Source: G963663315 sp965231905 (GTDB lineage: Bacteria > Pseudomonadota > Gammaproteobacteria > Arenicellales > Poriferihabitantaceae). Taken from it: 64,000 nt of DNA. The stretch covers positions 558,001-622,000 of the forward strand of contig CBDDOO010000001.1 in NCBI GenBank assembly GCA_965231905.1, read 5' to 3'. The stretch's first letter is position 1. Each line of letters opens with the position of its first letter. This document shows positions 36,319-45,479 of this stretch, piece after piece. The notes under the pieces are model-generated. The model made no database searches and was not told the origin of the DNA. It saw only the letters and a list, made by a program, of their open reading frames with translations. The position numbers and the translations under genes are program-made.

Positions 36319-37332
36319 ATGGTCGATAAAAAAGACCGCGAGACCCGGCAGAAACTCGACCGAATGAACAGCGGCCTTTACTGGTGGGGCGTGCCGACGC
36401 TTTTTCGTTGTCCCCATGACCCGGACCCTGAGAACTGTGACATTGCGCTGGTAGGGGCGCCGCACAGCACCGGTAACGGTACTACCGAGCGTGATCAGCA
36501 CCTGGGCCCAAGAGCGGTGCGTGACATGTCTGCGCTTGGCCGTCGGGTACATACGGAATTTGCGATGGACCCGTGGCGGCAATGCCGGATCCATGATCTG
36601 GGTGATGTGGCGCTACCCGAAGCCAACGATAATGAAAAGTGCATCCAGCGGATAACCGATTTCTATAAATCCATTGATCATGCGGGGGTAAGACCGGTTT
36701 CGGTGGGCGGGGATCATTCGGTGACAGGCGGTATTCTTCAGGCTATTGCGGGCAAGGATGCGAAACTCACCCAGGGCAGGAAAACAACCCTGCTGCATTT
36801 TGATGCCCACACCGACGCATTTCACCACATTGATCATTTTCTTGGCGCATACAAGTCAGCGGCCCACTGGGCCAGTTATCTGGTGCGCGACGGCCATGTC
36901 AACCCGCACAACAGCGTCCAGGTCGGCATACGCGGCAACCCGCGCACCCTGGACTGGCTCGAACCGAGTTATGACCTCGGTTATGAGGTAATCGACATCA
37001 AGCGTTTCAGGCAAATCGGGGTAGACCAGACAATCGAAATCATCAATCAGAGAATCGGCGATGAACCCGTCTACATTACCTTTGATCTTGACGCGCTCGA
37101 TACCACCGTGGCGCCCGGAGTGGCCAATCTCGAAGCGGGAATCGAGGGCCTGTTTATGGATGAAACGATGAAAATGCTGCGCTCGGTGCGGGGTAAAAAC
37201 ATCATCGGCGGTGACGTGGTCTGCCTGATGCCGACCAAGGACGCGCCGAACAAGCAGACCTCACTGGTGGCGATGTCAATCCTGTTTGAGATCATATCGT
37301 TGATCGCCGACAACAGGCCCCGGCAGCCCTGA
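36319..37332 (+). CDS. Agmatinase/arginase-family ureohydrolase
   Basis: The 337-residue enzyme belongs to the binuclear manganese ureohydrolases. Ligand motifs are GGDHSVTGG, FDAHTDAFH and FDLDALDTTVAPG; the last has DTTVAPG instead of the usual DPxxAPG, and the second AFH instead of TxD. Agmatine, guanidinobutyrate or another guanidine compound may be hydrolysed to an amine and urea. GAGGAAGAG lies just before ATG 36319. A PotD-like binding protein 3 kb upstream makes a polyamine connection plausible. It converges with acnA. Confidence 0.88.
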   Translation: MVDKKDRETRQKLDRMNSGLYWWGVPTLFRCPHDPDPENCDIALVGAPHSTGNGTTERDQHLGPRAVRDMSALGRRVHTEFAMDPWRQCRIHDLGDVALPEANDNEKCIQRITDFYKSIDHAGVRPVSVGGDHSVTGGILQAIAGKDAKLTQGRKTTLLHFDAHTDAFHHIDHFLGAYKSAAHWASYLVRDGHVNPHNSVQVGIRGNPRTLDWLEPSYDLGYEVIDIKRFRQIGVDQTIEIINQRIGDEPVYITFDLDALDTTVAPGVANLEAGIEGLFMDETMKMLRSVRGKNIIGGDVVCLMPTKDAPNKQTSLVAMSILFEIISLIADNRPRQP

Positions 37333-37378
37333 CCGGCAAGCTCAGCGCAACGGACAAGCGAGCCGGGAGAAAAGCCGG

Positions 37379-40066
37379 TCAGCTTGCCTTGATGCGATCC
37401 AGTACGTAATGCAACACTCCTCCGGCGAGATAATATTCCATCTCGACCGCGGTGTCGATTCTGGACTGCAACTGAATGGAGTCTACCGAACCGTCTGCCC
37501 GGTTGATGCGGGCTTCGAAAATCTGTCGAGGCTCAAGCCCGCTATCGAGTCCCAGGATATCAATGTTGTCGGTGATGCCGAGATTGTGGGTTTTACGGTC
37601 CTCGCCGGGCATGAACTGTAACGGAAGGACACCCATGCCGACCAGGTTGGATCGGTGTATGCGCTCAAAACTTTCTACAATAACGGCTTTGACGCCGAGC
37701 AGCAGTGTCCCTTTGGCGGCCCAGTCACGGCTTGATCCAGCGCCATATTCCTTGCCGCCAATCACCACAGTGGGTATCCGTTGCGACATGTACCGCATTG
37801 CGGCGTCATAGATTGAAACCGGCGCCGGGTCGTCAATGGTACGGGTAAATCCACCTTCAACGCCAGGCACCAGTTCATTCCTGATCCGGATATTGCCGAA
37901 GGTACCCCGCATCATGACTTCATGGTTGCCCCGTCTTGAGCCATAAGAATTGAAATCCCGCCCCGCGACCCCGCGCTCGGTCAGGTATCTGGCGGCGGGG
38001 CTTCCGGGTGGAATCGAACCGGCCGGGGAGATGTGATCGGTCGTTACCGAATCGCCGAGCAGCGCGAGAATCCGGGCGCCTCGTATATTGCTGTCCTTGC
38101 CGCTGGTGTACTGTTCCTCGAAGAATGGTGGCAATTGAATATAGGTTGAATCTACAGAGAACGGGTATGTCTGACCCTGCCGGGTGGGGATGTCCTGCCA
38201 TTGTTCGTCACCGGCGAACACGTCGGCATACTTGCTGGCGAACATCGTATCGTCAATCCTGCCCACCTCATGGGCAATCTCTTCATTGGTCGGCCAGATG
38301 TCTTTCAGGTATACCGGATTGCCGTCCCGGTCGCGGGAGATCGGGTCACTCGCCAGATTGATCCGGGTGGTTCCCGCCAGCGCGTAGGCGACGACCAGGG
38401 GTGGGGAGGCCAGCCAGTTCGCTTTCACCAGTGGATGAATCCTGCCTTCAAAATTTCGATTGCCTGACAGTACAGAGGCCACTACCATGTCATTTTCACG
38501 GATCGCATTGTCTACCGGTTCGGGCAGAGGACCCGAGTTCCCGATACAGGTGGTACAGCCATACCCCACCGTATTGAAGCCCAACGCATCAAGACAGGGC
38601 TGCAACCCCGCCTTTTCAAGATATTCAGTCACTACTTTCGAGCCGGGCGCCAGCGATGACTTGACCCAGGGTTTGCGGGTGATCCCTTTTTCCATCGCTT
38701 TTTTTGCGACCAGTCCGGCCCCCATCATGACGGCAGGGTTGGAAGTGTTGGTGCAGGAGGTGATGGCGGCCACCACGACGTCGCCATGATGCATATCGAA
38801 CCCACCGCCGCTTTCAAAACCCTGGTCCATTTCGTTTCCCTTGCCCTCATGAGAGATGAATGCCTCCATCGCTTCCGGCAGGTCGGGCAGGGCGACCCGG
38901 TCCTGGGGGCGTCTGGGCCCGGACAGGTTTGGATGTACTTCACTGATATCCAGAGTCAGCGTGGAACTGAACACCGGTACGGGATCATCACTATGCCTCC
39001 ACAGCCCCTGAGCCTTGCTGTACTGCTCTACCAGCGCCACAGTTTCCGCTGGTCGGCCGCTTAAGATGAGGTAGTCAATGGTTTTCTGGTCCACCGGGAA
39101 GAAGCCGCAGGTCGCGCCGTATTCCGGAGCCATGTTGGCAATGGTCGCGCGATCCGCAATCGGCAGATTCTCCAGAGCCTCGCCGTAAAACTCTACAAAC
39201 TTCCCAACTACGCCATGCTCGCGAAGCATCTGCACAATACGCAGAACCAGGTCTGTCGCAGTAATCCCTTCCTGCAGTTTCCCGGTCAACTCAAAGCCGA
39301 CCACGCGCGGGATCAACATCGGTATCGGCTGCCCCAGCATGGCGGCTTCGGCTTCAATGCCACCCACGCCCCAGCCCAGCGCCCCGAGGCCATTGATCAT
39401 GGTTGTATGACTGTCTGTCCCCACCAATGTGTCCGGGTAGGCAACCAGTTGACCGCTTTTGCGGTCGCTCCATACGCTCCTGGCAAGGTATTCAAGATTG
39501 ACCTGATGACAGATGCCCGTTCCCGGAGGAACCAGGCTGAAATTGTCAAAGGCCCCCTGGCCCCATTTCAGGAACTGATAGCGCTCCGCGTTTCGCTGCA
39601 TTTCCAGGTCCACATTGGCGGCGAACGCGGTATGAGTTGCATACTGATCAATCACCACGGAGTGGTCAATCACCAGATCAACCTTCGATTGAGGGTTGAT
39701 TTTTTCTGGATCAATACCGGCTTTGACCAGCGCTTCACGCATTGCCGCCAGGTCCACCACCGCCGGCACTCCGGTAAAATCCTGCATCAGTACGCGGGCG
39801 GGATGCCAGGCGATTTCCCGGATCGCGCTGTCTTCAGCGCTTTTTGCAACGGCTGTAATATCGTCGGCAGTACAGGAAACTCCGTCCTCGTGGCGCAACA
39901 GATTCTCCAGCAGCACTTTTATCGAATTGGGCAGTCGGCTGATATCGGCAAGGTCGGACAGCATCGAAGAGTTGAGATTATAGTAACCACAGGTGGTTCC
40001 ATTAACATCCATGGTCGAATAGCTGTCGAATGAATTTTTGCTGGTTTGTATCATGGTTCTTTTCAA
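37379..40066 (-). CDS. acnA: Aconitate hydratase A
   Basis: Aconitase isomerises citrate to isocitrate in the TCA cycle using a [4Fe-4S] cluster. The 895-residue protein is of the AcnA/IRP type (DYNS... DNFSLVPPGTGICHQVNLE, GVGGIEAEAAMLGQP). Cluster cysteines are in TSCTNTSNP (near 436) and GYGCTTCIGNSGP (near 502 and 505), as in E. coli AcnA. The C-terminal swivel domain carries SYGSRRGNHEVM and GAGSSRDWAAKG. ATG 40066 may be preceded by the real ribosome site; MIQTSKNSF four codons later is the alternative. It is monocistronic. Confidence 0.97.
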   Translation of the reverse strand: MKRTMIQTSKNSFDSYSTMDVNGTTCGYYNLNSSMLSDLADISRLPNSIKVLLENLLRHEDGVSCTADDITAVAKSAEDSAIREIAWHPARVLMQDFTGVPAVVDLAAMREALVKAGIDPEKINPQSKVDLVIDHSVVIDQYATHTAFAANVDLEMQRNAERYQFLKWGQGAFDNFSLVPPGTGICHQVNLEYLARSVWSDRKSGQLVAYPDTLVGTDSHTTMINGLGALGWGVGGIEAEAAMLGQPIPMLIPRVVGFELTGKLQEGITATDLVLRIVQMLREHGVVGKFVEFYGEALENLPIADRATIANMAPEYGATCGFFPVDQKTIDYLILSGRPAETVALVEQYSKAQGLWRHSDDPVPVFSSTLTLDISEVHPNLSGPRRPQDRVALPDLPEAMEAFISHEGKGNEMDQGFESGGGFDMHHGDVVVAAITSCTNTSNPAVMMGAGLVAKKAMEKGITRKPWVKSSLAPGSKVVTEYLEKAGLQPCLDALGFNTVGYGCTTCIGNSGPLPEPVDNAIRENDMVVASVLSGNRNFEGRIHPLVKANWLASPPLVVAYALAGTTRINLASDPISRDRDGNPVYLKDIWPTNEEIAHEVGRIDDTMFASKYADVFAGDEQWQDIPTRQGQTYPFSVDSTYIQLPPFFEEQYTSGKDSNIRGARILALLGDSVTTDHISPAGSIPPGSPAARYLTERGVAGRDFNSYGSRRGNHEVMMRGTFGNIRIRNELVPGVEGGFTRTIDDPAPVSIYDAAMRYMSQRIPTVVIGGKEYGAGSSRDWAAKGTLLLGVKAVIVESFERIHRSNLVGMGVLPLQFMPGEDRKTHNLGITDNIDILGLDSGLEPRQIFEARINRADGSVDSIQLQSRIDTAVEMEYYLAGGVLHYVLDRIKAS

Positions 40067-40150
40067 GGGGTAGGGTTGAATCCCGGATTCGGGCCGGGGC
40101 GGCGATTATACTGCATTTGACCGGGTTCGGGTTTGCGCGCGATTCAGCCG

Positions 40151-40564
40151 CTAAAATGGTTTGATCACGACCAGAAGGATGATGCCGACCAGGTACAGCG
40201 CCGGTACTTCATTCATCCACCGGTAGTAAACGTGGCTTCGTTTGTTGTCGTCACGCTTGAATGCGAGCAGCGCCCGGTAACACCAGACGTGGTGGATGAT
40301 GACCAGCCCGACCAATACCAGTTTCGCTGACAGCCAGTTTCCGGAAAATCCATAGCCTGCCCATAGCCAGAATCCGGAAGCGACAGTCAATACCGCCCCC
40401 GGGGTCATGATCCCGAAAAACAGCTTCCTCTCCATGATCCGGAATCGATCAATACTGATGCGGTCGTCGGCCTGGGCATGATAGACGTACAACCTGGGCA
40501 GATAGAACAGTCCGGCGAACCAGACAACCATTGAGATAATATGGATTGATTTAATCCAGAGCAT
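40151..40564 (-). CDS. hemJ: HemJ-type protoporphyrinogen oxidase
   Basis: The 137-residue inner-membrane protein has four hydrophobic segments and the HemJ/CopD pattern: LWIKSIHIISMVVWFAGLFYLPRLYVYH at the N-terminus with the conserved histidine, ERKLFFGIMTPGAVLT, the lysine in WLSAKLVLV, and RWMNEVPALYLVGIILLVVIKPF at the end. HemJ oxidises protoporphyrinogen IX to protoporphyrin IX in heme synthesis. It follows acnA's promoter side by 84 bp and reads in the same direction. Confidence 0.88.
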   Translation of the reverse strand: MLWIKSIHIISMVVWFAGLFYLPRLYVYHAQADDRISIDRFRIMERKLFFGIMTPGAVLTVASGFWLWAGYGFSGNWLSAKLVLVGLVIIHHVWCYRALLAFKRDDNKRSHVYYRWMNEVPALYLVGIILLVVIKPF

Positions 40565-40605
40565 TTTTTAACCGATCAGTTTACGCCGGATTGATTCTAG
40601 CAGGC

Positions 40606-40636
40606 AAAAAAAAGGACGTCCAAACAGCGGACGTCC
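40606..40636 (-). terminator. Intrinsic terminator after the DUF1127 gene
   Basis: On the minus strand GGACGTCC (40629-40636), a 7-base loop and GGACGTCC (40614-40621) are followed by eight T residues (40613-40606). Each arm is itself palindromic. Confidence 0.85.
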
Positions 40637-40667
40637 CAATCAATAACACCAATGGAGGATTAAAACA

Positions 40668-40946
40668 CTATGCGGCTTTTCGAAGTTCCTCTGAAACTTC
40701 GGGTTTGCCGGTTCTTTCAAGGCTCATTTTTACCGGAGCGCCGGGCCGATGGACTGATTGATAAATTTCATGGCGTTCAATACCAATATCTTCCAGCAAT
40801 CGGTCACTCATTGCAGCCAACTGGCGAACGGCGTTTCTGCGCTCGTTCCAGAACTGGATCCGGTCTATAATCCGCCTTGCAATTCCGCGCCGGAATGAAT
40901 TGTGAATGACGTTCTTCCGATCACCCATCATTGTAATATTGTTCAT
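40668..40946 (-). CDS. DUF1127 domain protein
   Basis: The 92-residue protein has the short, arginine-rich DUF1127 motif in its middle, RRIIDRIQFWNERRNAVRQLAAMSDRLLEDIGI. Members are small proteins linked in other bacteria to phosphate, stress and RNA-binding roles. ATG 40946 (MNNITMMGDRK) is preceded by GGGGGTGGG; the open frame extends 47 codons further upstream but that part is not conserved. A strong terminator follows 32 bp downstream. It diverges from the LysR gene. Confidence 0.85.
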   Translation of the reverse strand: MNNITMMGDRKNVIHNSFRRGIARRIIDRIQFWNERRNAVRQLAAMSDRLLEDIGIERHEIYQSVHRPGAPVKMSLERTGKPEVSEELRKAA

Positions 40947-41144
40947 ACCCACCCCCGAAAAGCCATGATAATTGTCAAGAGTGTTAAAGCGCCTACGTAG
41001 GAAAGTCCTACCTTGATTAATATGCCAGTCATTTTCTTGCTCCCAATAAAACATTGCTGTCTGAAACCATTCAGTTGACCTACTCAACCGATAGCAGGAA
41101 TATAGGGATTGGAAGCGCTGTACACAAACGATATATTTTCATAC

Positions 41145-41170
41145 AATACATGAGCATTTGCTCATGTATT
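41145..41170 (+). promoter_or_regulatory. Perfect 12-bp-arm palindrome in front of the LysR gene
   Basis: AATACATGAGCA (41145-41156) and TGCTCATGTATT (41159-41170) form a perfect inverted repeat with a 2-bp TT centre, four bases before ATG 41175. It covers the place where a ribosome-binding site would be, and none is seen. It is a good candidate for an autoregulatory operator or an RNA hairpin limiting translation. Confidence 0.6.
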
Positions 41171-41174
41171 AATT

Positions 41175-42104
41175 ATGGCGATCCGCTATCCTTCCATGTC
41201 TGCGCTACGGGCTCTTGAAGCTGCGGCCCGTCACTTGAGCTATACCCGCGCAGCCGAAGATCTGTTTGTGACACAAAGCGCCATCAGCCACCAGATCAGG
41301 CATATCGAAGATCTCTGGGGGGTTGATCTGTTTCAGCGCAGAGGGCGGACCCTGATTCTGACCGAGGCGGGCCACGCCATCGTGCCGGTTGTCAGGGACT
41401 TCACAAGGCGGCTGACCTCAATCGTGGAAGACCTGAAGGAAACCCAACCCGGGCCAACGGCCTTGAGGGTGACACTACTGCAATCATTCGCCTTCAAATG
41501 GATGGTGCCGAGACTGGGTCATTTCAACCATGAATATCCCGATATCAATGTATGGATTTCGACCTCTGACGAATTGGTGGATTTCGATTCGGAAAATGCC
41601 GACGTCGGTATTCGCCTGGGGTACGGAAACTGGAGCAACCTGTATGAAGAACTGCTGCTTCAGGAATATGTTTTTCCGGTTTGCAGCCCGCATTTTCTCG
41701 AGGAATACGGCATACCCGGGAAGCCTGAGGATTTGCTCAGTCTTCCTTTATTGAGACGCAACGCGATAGACATATTGCAACGCTGGAGGGACTGGTTCAG
41801 GGATGCGGGCGTCACGGTCAGAAAAATGCCCAAAGGCACCCAGTTTCCGCAAACCAGTCTGGCCATCCAGGCCGCAATTGACGATCAGGGAGTCGCGCTT
41901 GCCCGTAGCGCCCATGTCCTGGATGACATCAAGGCCGGTCGACTGGTCCGACTGTTTCCCGAAGTCAAAAGCAAATCCAACCTTTCCTACTTTTTCGTCT
42001 GTATCCGGGGCAGGGAAAGCGAGCCGCAAATCACCGCTTTTCGGGGCTGGTTAAAGCGCGAAGCGGAAATATCGGAAAGCGAGTTTGAGCAGATGCTGAG
42101 CTGA
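41175..42104 (+). CDS. LysR-family regulator, GcvA-like
   Basis: The 309-residue protein has an N-terminal winged helix-turn-helix (SALRALEAAARHLSYTRAAEDLFVTQSAISHQIRHIEDLWGVDLFQR) and a C-terminal effector-binding domain (VTLLQSFAFKWMVPRLGHFNHEYPDINVWIS). The order and wording are close to GcvA, which controls glycine cleavage in E. coli, but many GcvA-like proteins have other targets. No gcv gene lies nearby. The perfect palindrome overlapping its leader suggests autoregulation. It diverges from the DUF1127 gene. Confidence 0.9.
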   Translation: MAIRYPSMSALRALEAAARHLSYTRAAEDLFVTQSAISHQIRHIEDLWGVDLFQRRGRTLILTEAGHAIVPVVRDFTRRLTSIVEDLKETQPGPTALRVTLLQSFAFKWMVPRLGHFNHEYPDINVWISTSDELVDFDSENADVGIRLGYGNWSNLYEELLLQEYVFPVCSPHFLEEYGIPGKPEDLLSLPLLRRNAIDILQRWRDWFRDAGVTVRKMPKGTQFPQTSLAIQAAIDDQGVALARSAHVLDDIKAGRLVRLFPEVKSKSNLSYFFVCIRGRESEPQITAFRGWLKREAEISESEFEQMLS

Positions 42105-42117
42105 AGGTCCGTGGGCT

Positions 42118-43125
42118 TCAACGCCAGACCGACCTGATTGCCCGGATCACTTCTGCGTGATCGAGTCGGGCAATACATAGCTGCGGACACGATGGTCGAT
42201 CGCACCTGTCGCACCCGGCAACCCGGACAACCTGGTCATGCTGTCCCAGCGGTCCTGTTTTTTTTTCATCGGTCGGGCCGAACAACGCTACCACCGGAGT
42301 TTTTACCGCCCCGGCGACATGCATCGGGAAACTGTCACCGGTCAGCATCAGTTCAGCCCGTTGAGTGAGTTCCGCGAATTCCGGCAAGGTCAGAGCGCCC
42401 AGCAGGTTGGTGTCATCAGCCTGTTTACCAGTCAAGCCATGGAGATTCATCGCCTCATTCACTGCGCGTTTGCGCTCTGCAGATCCGGTAAACACAACGT
42501 GGAATTGGTCAGCAACCGCTTTTCGGGTTATCAGATAATTTTCAAGTGGCCAGTCTTTTGAGGGCCAGCGCGTAAACGGACTCATAATCAGGATCGGCTT
42601 TGCCTGCGGATTGGTTCGGGCCAGCAGGCTATCAACTGTGCTCTTTTCTTTCGTACTGACACAAAATTCCATTGACGTATCTGTTGTTGGTATCGCCGCC
42701 AGCCCCAGCACCTGATCCATCTCCCTGATCGCATGCAGACTCTTGTCCCTGAAACCTTCCAGCCCCCACCAGTTCCCCTTGACCAGCTTGCGCTCCGATT
42801 TTGCGCCATACAGAAAGAGTACCGACTTCGCCAGTCCCTGAAGGTCAATCGCCAGATCAAACCGCTGTCGTCTGATTTTCGCCATTACCCCGGATATTTC
42901 CCGCCATGTCCACACCGGCTCCCTGTACCAGTTGCGCTTGATTCGATAGCGGTCTATGACAATGATTTCATCGACCCAGGCGTTATATCGGTAGATGGCC
43001 GCGGATGCGCTGGCAGTGAGCAGGGTCAGGTGACTGTCCGGGTAGCGCTTCTTGAGCGCCCGGATATGCCCGGTTGAGTGCAATACGTCTCCCAGCGAAG
43101 TCTGTTTGATGACCAGAATTTTCAT
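42118..43125 (-). CDS. Glycosyltransferase family 9 (lipopolysaccharide heptosyltransferase-like)
   Basis: The 335-residue enzyme belongs to GT9 and has the WaaC/WaaF layout: MKILVIKQTSLGDVLHSTGHIRALKKRYPDS at the start, FDLAIDLQGLAKSVLF near 95, and the nucleotide-sugar part LTGDSFPMHVAGAVKTPVVALFGPTD. It should add heptose to KDO or the inner LPS core at the cytoplasmic face of the inner membrane; which heptose is uncertain. It follows the LpxL-like acyltransferase by 15 bp in the same direction, so LPS core and lipid A steps are linked. Confidence 0.87.
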   Translation of the reverse strand: MKILVIKQTSLGDVLHSTGHIRALKKRYPDSHLTLLTASASAAIYRYNAWVDEIIVIDRYRIKRNWYREPVWTWREISGVMAKIRRQRFDLAIDLQGLAKSVLFLYGAKSERKLVKGNWWGLEGFRDKSLHAIREMDQVLGLAAIPTTDTSMEFCVSTKEKSTVDSLLARTNPQAKPILIMSPFTRWPSKDWPLENYLITRKAVADQFHVVFTGSAERKRAVNEAMNLHGLTGKQADDTNLLGALTLPEFAELTQRAELMLTGDSFPMHVAGAVKTPVVALFGPTDEKKTGPLGQHDQVVRVAGCDRCDRPSCPQLCIARLDHAEVIRAIRSVWR

Positions 43126-43140
43126 GACCTGACCATCCGG

Positions 43141-44097
43141 TTAGCTGGTACGGTAGGGGTCGGATCCGTCTGGCTGCGTCCGGAACCACCGGAATGTCCA
43201 CATGTACTGTTCCGGCGCCTGACGGATCAGGGCCTCCATCGCCTGGTTGATTCGGGTCGCGTCGGCCACATGATCGTCGCTCGGAATCTGTTCCAGGGGC
43301 GGAGAGACGATGATTTTGTATCTCCCGCTCTGTACGTTCAAAATACAGATGGATGGAATCACCATGGCGCTGGTGACCGCGGCCAACCGACTGACCATGT
43401 TGAGAGTGGAACGCTGCTGACCGAAAAAAGGCGCATATACCGTATGTTTCCCTTCCCCGTGGTCCTCATCCGGAATCAGCAGGCAGACGCGCCCCTGGTT
43501 TATCCCCCTGATCAGCCCGCGAAGGCTCTGATTCCGCATGTAAAGACGGGTCTCGTTGAATCGGGTTCGGCCCTTGTGCAGAAACCAGTTGTATACCGGA
43601 TTTTTATCCCGTTTCATCATGGAAACCAGAGGGGTTCCGATGAAAAGGGCGGAGGCCCCGGTATCCATGGTGGTCGTGTGATATGCCACCATAATCACGT
43701 TTTGCGGGCGATTCCCGTCAGTATGCGGTCGCTTCTGGAAGTGTTCGGCGCCCTCGATGTCAACATATTTTGCCAGTCTTCTGCGCGTGCTCATCATGCT
43801 GAGGCCCATGTCCATGAGGCTGCGACCATAGCAACGAAAGTGCGCTTCCAGCAGTTCGCGCCGTTCGGATTCAGACAGTTCGGGGAAGCAAAGCCGAATA
43901 TTGACTTCGGCGATATTCCTGCGTTTCCGGTTGCGCAAACGCATCTGGTCACCGACGAACCCGCCCAGACTCATCACCGCTTTTCTTGGCAGCCAGGAAA
44001 CCAGCCAAAGCAACAGCAGGGTCAGCCAGGCGCTCCAGTATCCCGGTTTGAAGCAAGTCCGGTCGAGTTTGACTTCAGGAGGGTAACCGGATGGCAT
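43141..44097 (-). CDS. LpxL/HtrB-family lipid A acyltransferase
   Basis: The 318-residue protein has one N-terminal membrane segment (WSAWLTLLLLWLVSWLP) and the late acyltransferase motif in MVAYHTTTMDTG, a His-x4-Asp site. Later RVCLLIPDEDHGEGKHTVYAPFFGQQR is also typical. It should transfer a secondary acyl chain to lipid A. ATG 44097 (MPSGYPPEVKL) was chosen; the frame is open 73 codons further, but that part overlaps the upstream gene and is not family-like. It overlaps the TIGR04282 gene by 23 bp. Confidence 0.85.
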   Translation of the reverse strand: MPSGYPPEVKLDRTCFKPGYWSAWLTLLLLWLVSWLPRKAVMSLGGFVGDQMRLRNRKRRNIAEVNIRLCFPELSESERRELLEAHFRCYGRSLMDMGLSMMSTRRRLAKYVDIEGAEHFQKRPHTDGNRPQNVIMVAYHTTTMDTGASALFIGTPLVSMMKRDKNPVYNWFLHKGRTRFNETRLYMRNQSLRGLIRGINQGRVCLLIPDEDHGEGKHTVYAPFFGQQRSTLNMVSRLAAVTSAMVIPSICILNVQSGRYKIIVSPPLEQIPSDDHVADATRINQAMEALIRQAPEQYMWTFRWFRTQPDGSDPYRTS

Positions 44098-44737
44098 CGG
44101 TATTGACAAATTTCTGATAGCGGGGATCTTTATCCGCAAGCCAGCACAGGTCGCTCCAGGTATCGATATCACGCAGCTTCCGGCAAAAACCAATGTCCAT
44201 GCCCAGGGAGTCCAGGTTCTTGAGCAGTCGGGATAAAACCCGGTTTGAACCCCAGTCCACCAGATTGAATATCCCGTGGTCCAGTTCATGCAGGCCGAGA
44301 ATATAAAAGCCGCCATCGACGGTCGGTCCGACTATATTCTCCTGTTTGCTGAGCCGTGCATGCACCTGCTTCAGGATTTTGCCGGAGATATGAGGGACAT
44401 CGGAGCCCATTACAGCGCCGCAGCCGGATTCCCTGATCGCCTTTTCGAGTACATGACCGATTCTTTTTCCCAGGTCGCCTTCTGTCTGAACTTCAATATC
44501 CATGCGGTAACGCTCTCTCAAATCCTGGAAGCAGGCATGATTCTGGTCGGGAGATACTGCGAGCGCCAGCGAACCGGGCCAGTGTGTCCTGACCTTGCTG
44601 ACTGACTGAACCAGCATCATGAACGCCAGCTCCGCTGCCCCGGTCCCGGTCAACCCCGGCTGCATCCGGGTTTTGACCTGTCCCGGAACAGGCGCCTTGG
44701 CAAAGAGGTATAAAGGAATATCAGGGCTAACGCTCAT
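44075..44737 (-). CDS. TIGR04282-family glycosyltransferase (arsenosugar-type)
   Basis: The 220-residue protein is a GT-A-fold nucleotidyl/glycosyl transferase of the TIGR04282 family, named from its association with arsenosugar synthesis. It shows LYLFAKAPVPGQVKTRM, GAVMGSDVPHIS with the DxD-like acidic pair, and VGPTVDGGFYILGLHE. ATG 44737 (MSVSPDIPLY) is preferred over the one at 44770. Its partner TIGR04283 lies directly upstream and overlaps by 11 bp; the two families usually occur together. Whether arsenosugars are made here is unknown: no arsenic gene is visible. Confidence 0.85.
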   Translation of the reverse strand: MSVSPDIPLYLFAKAPVPGQVKTRMQPGLTGTGAAELAFMMLVQSVSKVRTHWPGSLALAVSPDQNHACFQDLRERYRMDIEVQTEGDLGKRIGHVLEKAIRESGCGAVMGSDVPHISGKILKQVHARLSKQENIVGPTVDGGFYILGLHELDHGIFNLVDWGSNRVLSRLLKNLDSLGMDIGFCRKLRDIDTWSDLCWLADKDPRYQKFVNTDAIRLPS

Positions 44738-45449
44738 TGCCGTACATCTCACCCAGACGCTGCGGGTCAATCCCTATCCAGAACAGAAACCTCAATTTCC
44801 ACATCAGCAATATGGTCCGGATTGCCCCCCGGTTCTGCCATCGCCGGGCGGAAGTAATGACCGGAGGGCTGATCAGCAGGGGGGAAGAGTGCTGTTTGAG
44901 CAGCTTGCTCATTGCGATATCTTCCATCAGACAGATTTGAGGGAAACCGTTGACACGGTTAAACAGCGACGCGGTTACGAAAATTCCCTGATCCCCGGTA
45001 GCGAGAGACCAGACACGGGAACGAATCCGGATCATATTTTCGATCAGGCGGTATATCAATCCGTTCGATTCAAGCACTACGTCAAATCGCCCCCATTGAC
45101 GTTGTCGAGTGACTTCCCGCTCCACTATGGCGATAGCATTGACCGGCAATCGGGTATCGCAGTGAAGAAACAACAGAATGTCACCGGTAGCCGCCATTGC
45201 TCCCAGGTTCATTTGCCGGCTTCGTCCGGGTTGATCTGTTGAAATGATCCTGATCAAGGGCTTCCCCGGTTCGCGCCGATAACGCTGGTCAATGGATTTC
45301 AGGATGGATTCCAGGATTTCCCGGGATTCACCCTGATCACTGGCGTCGACCAATATGGCCTCATGCAATCCGCGCAAATCCTGCAAATGATTTACCAGAC
45401 CTTCGACGTTTTGTCCTTCGTTGTAAAGAGGAGCAACAATCGAGATCAT
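44727..45449 (-). CDS. TIGR04283-family glycosyltransferase (arsenosugar-type)
   Basis: The 240-residue protein is a family 2 glycosyltransferase: ISIVAPLYNEGQNVEGLVNHL at the start, AILVDASDQG, the donor site LLFLHCDTRLP (DxD-like HCDTR), and LATGDQGIFVTASLFNRVNGFP. It is the partner of the TIGR04282 gene. The four-gene run TIGR04283-TIGR04282-lpxL-GT9 is tightly packed with overlaps, so it is probably one operon serving the outer membrane, which suggests a surface glycan or glycolipid product. Confidence 0.87.
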   Translation of the reverse strand: MISIVAPLYNEGQNVEGLVNHLQDLRGLHEAILVDASDQGESREILESILKSIDQRYRREPGKPLIRIISTDQPGRSRQMNLGAMAATGDILLFLHCDTRLPVNAIAIVEREVTRQRQWGRFDVVLESNGLIYRLIENMIRIRSRVWSLATGDQGIFVTASLFNRVNGFPQICLMEDIAMSKLLKQHSSPLLISPPVITSARRWQNRGAIRTILLMWKLRFLFWIGIDPQRLGEMYGNER

Positions 45450-45479
45450 GTTAACGTCACCAAATCTTCGGGCGCTGCG

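Noticed and set aside
37331..37387. Bidirectional terminator between the agmatinase-like gene and acnA
   Set aside because: Matching arms exist (GACCGGC with GCCGGTC) but the loop is over 30 bases and no T-run is present, so support is too weak.
39215..40033. 272-codon open frame antisense to acnA
   Set aside because: Shadow frame of a well-supported core gene.
43078..44106. 342-codon open frame on the plus strand over the LpxL-like gene
   Set aside because: The minus-strand frame has a clear acyltransferase motif; this one has none.
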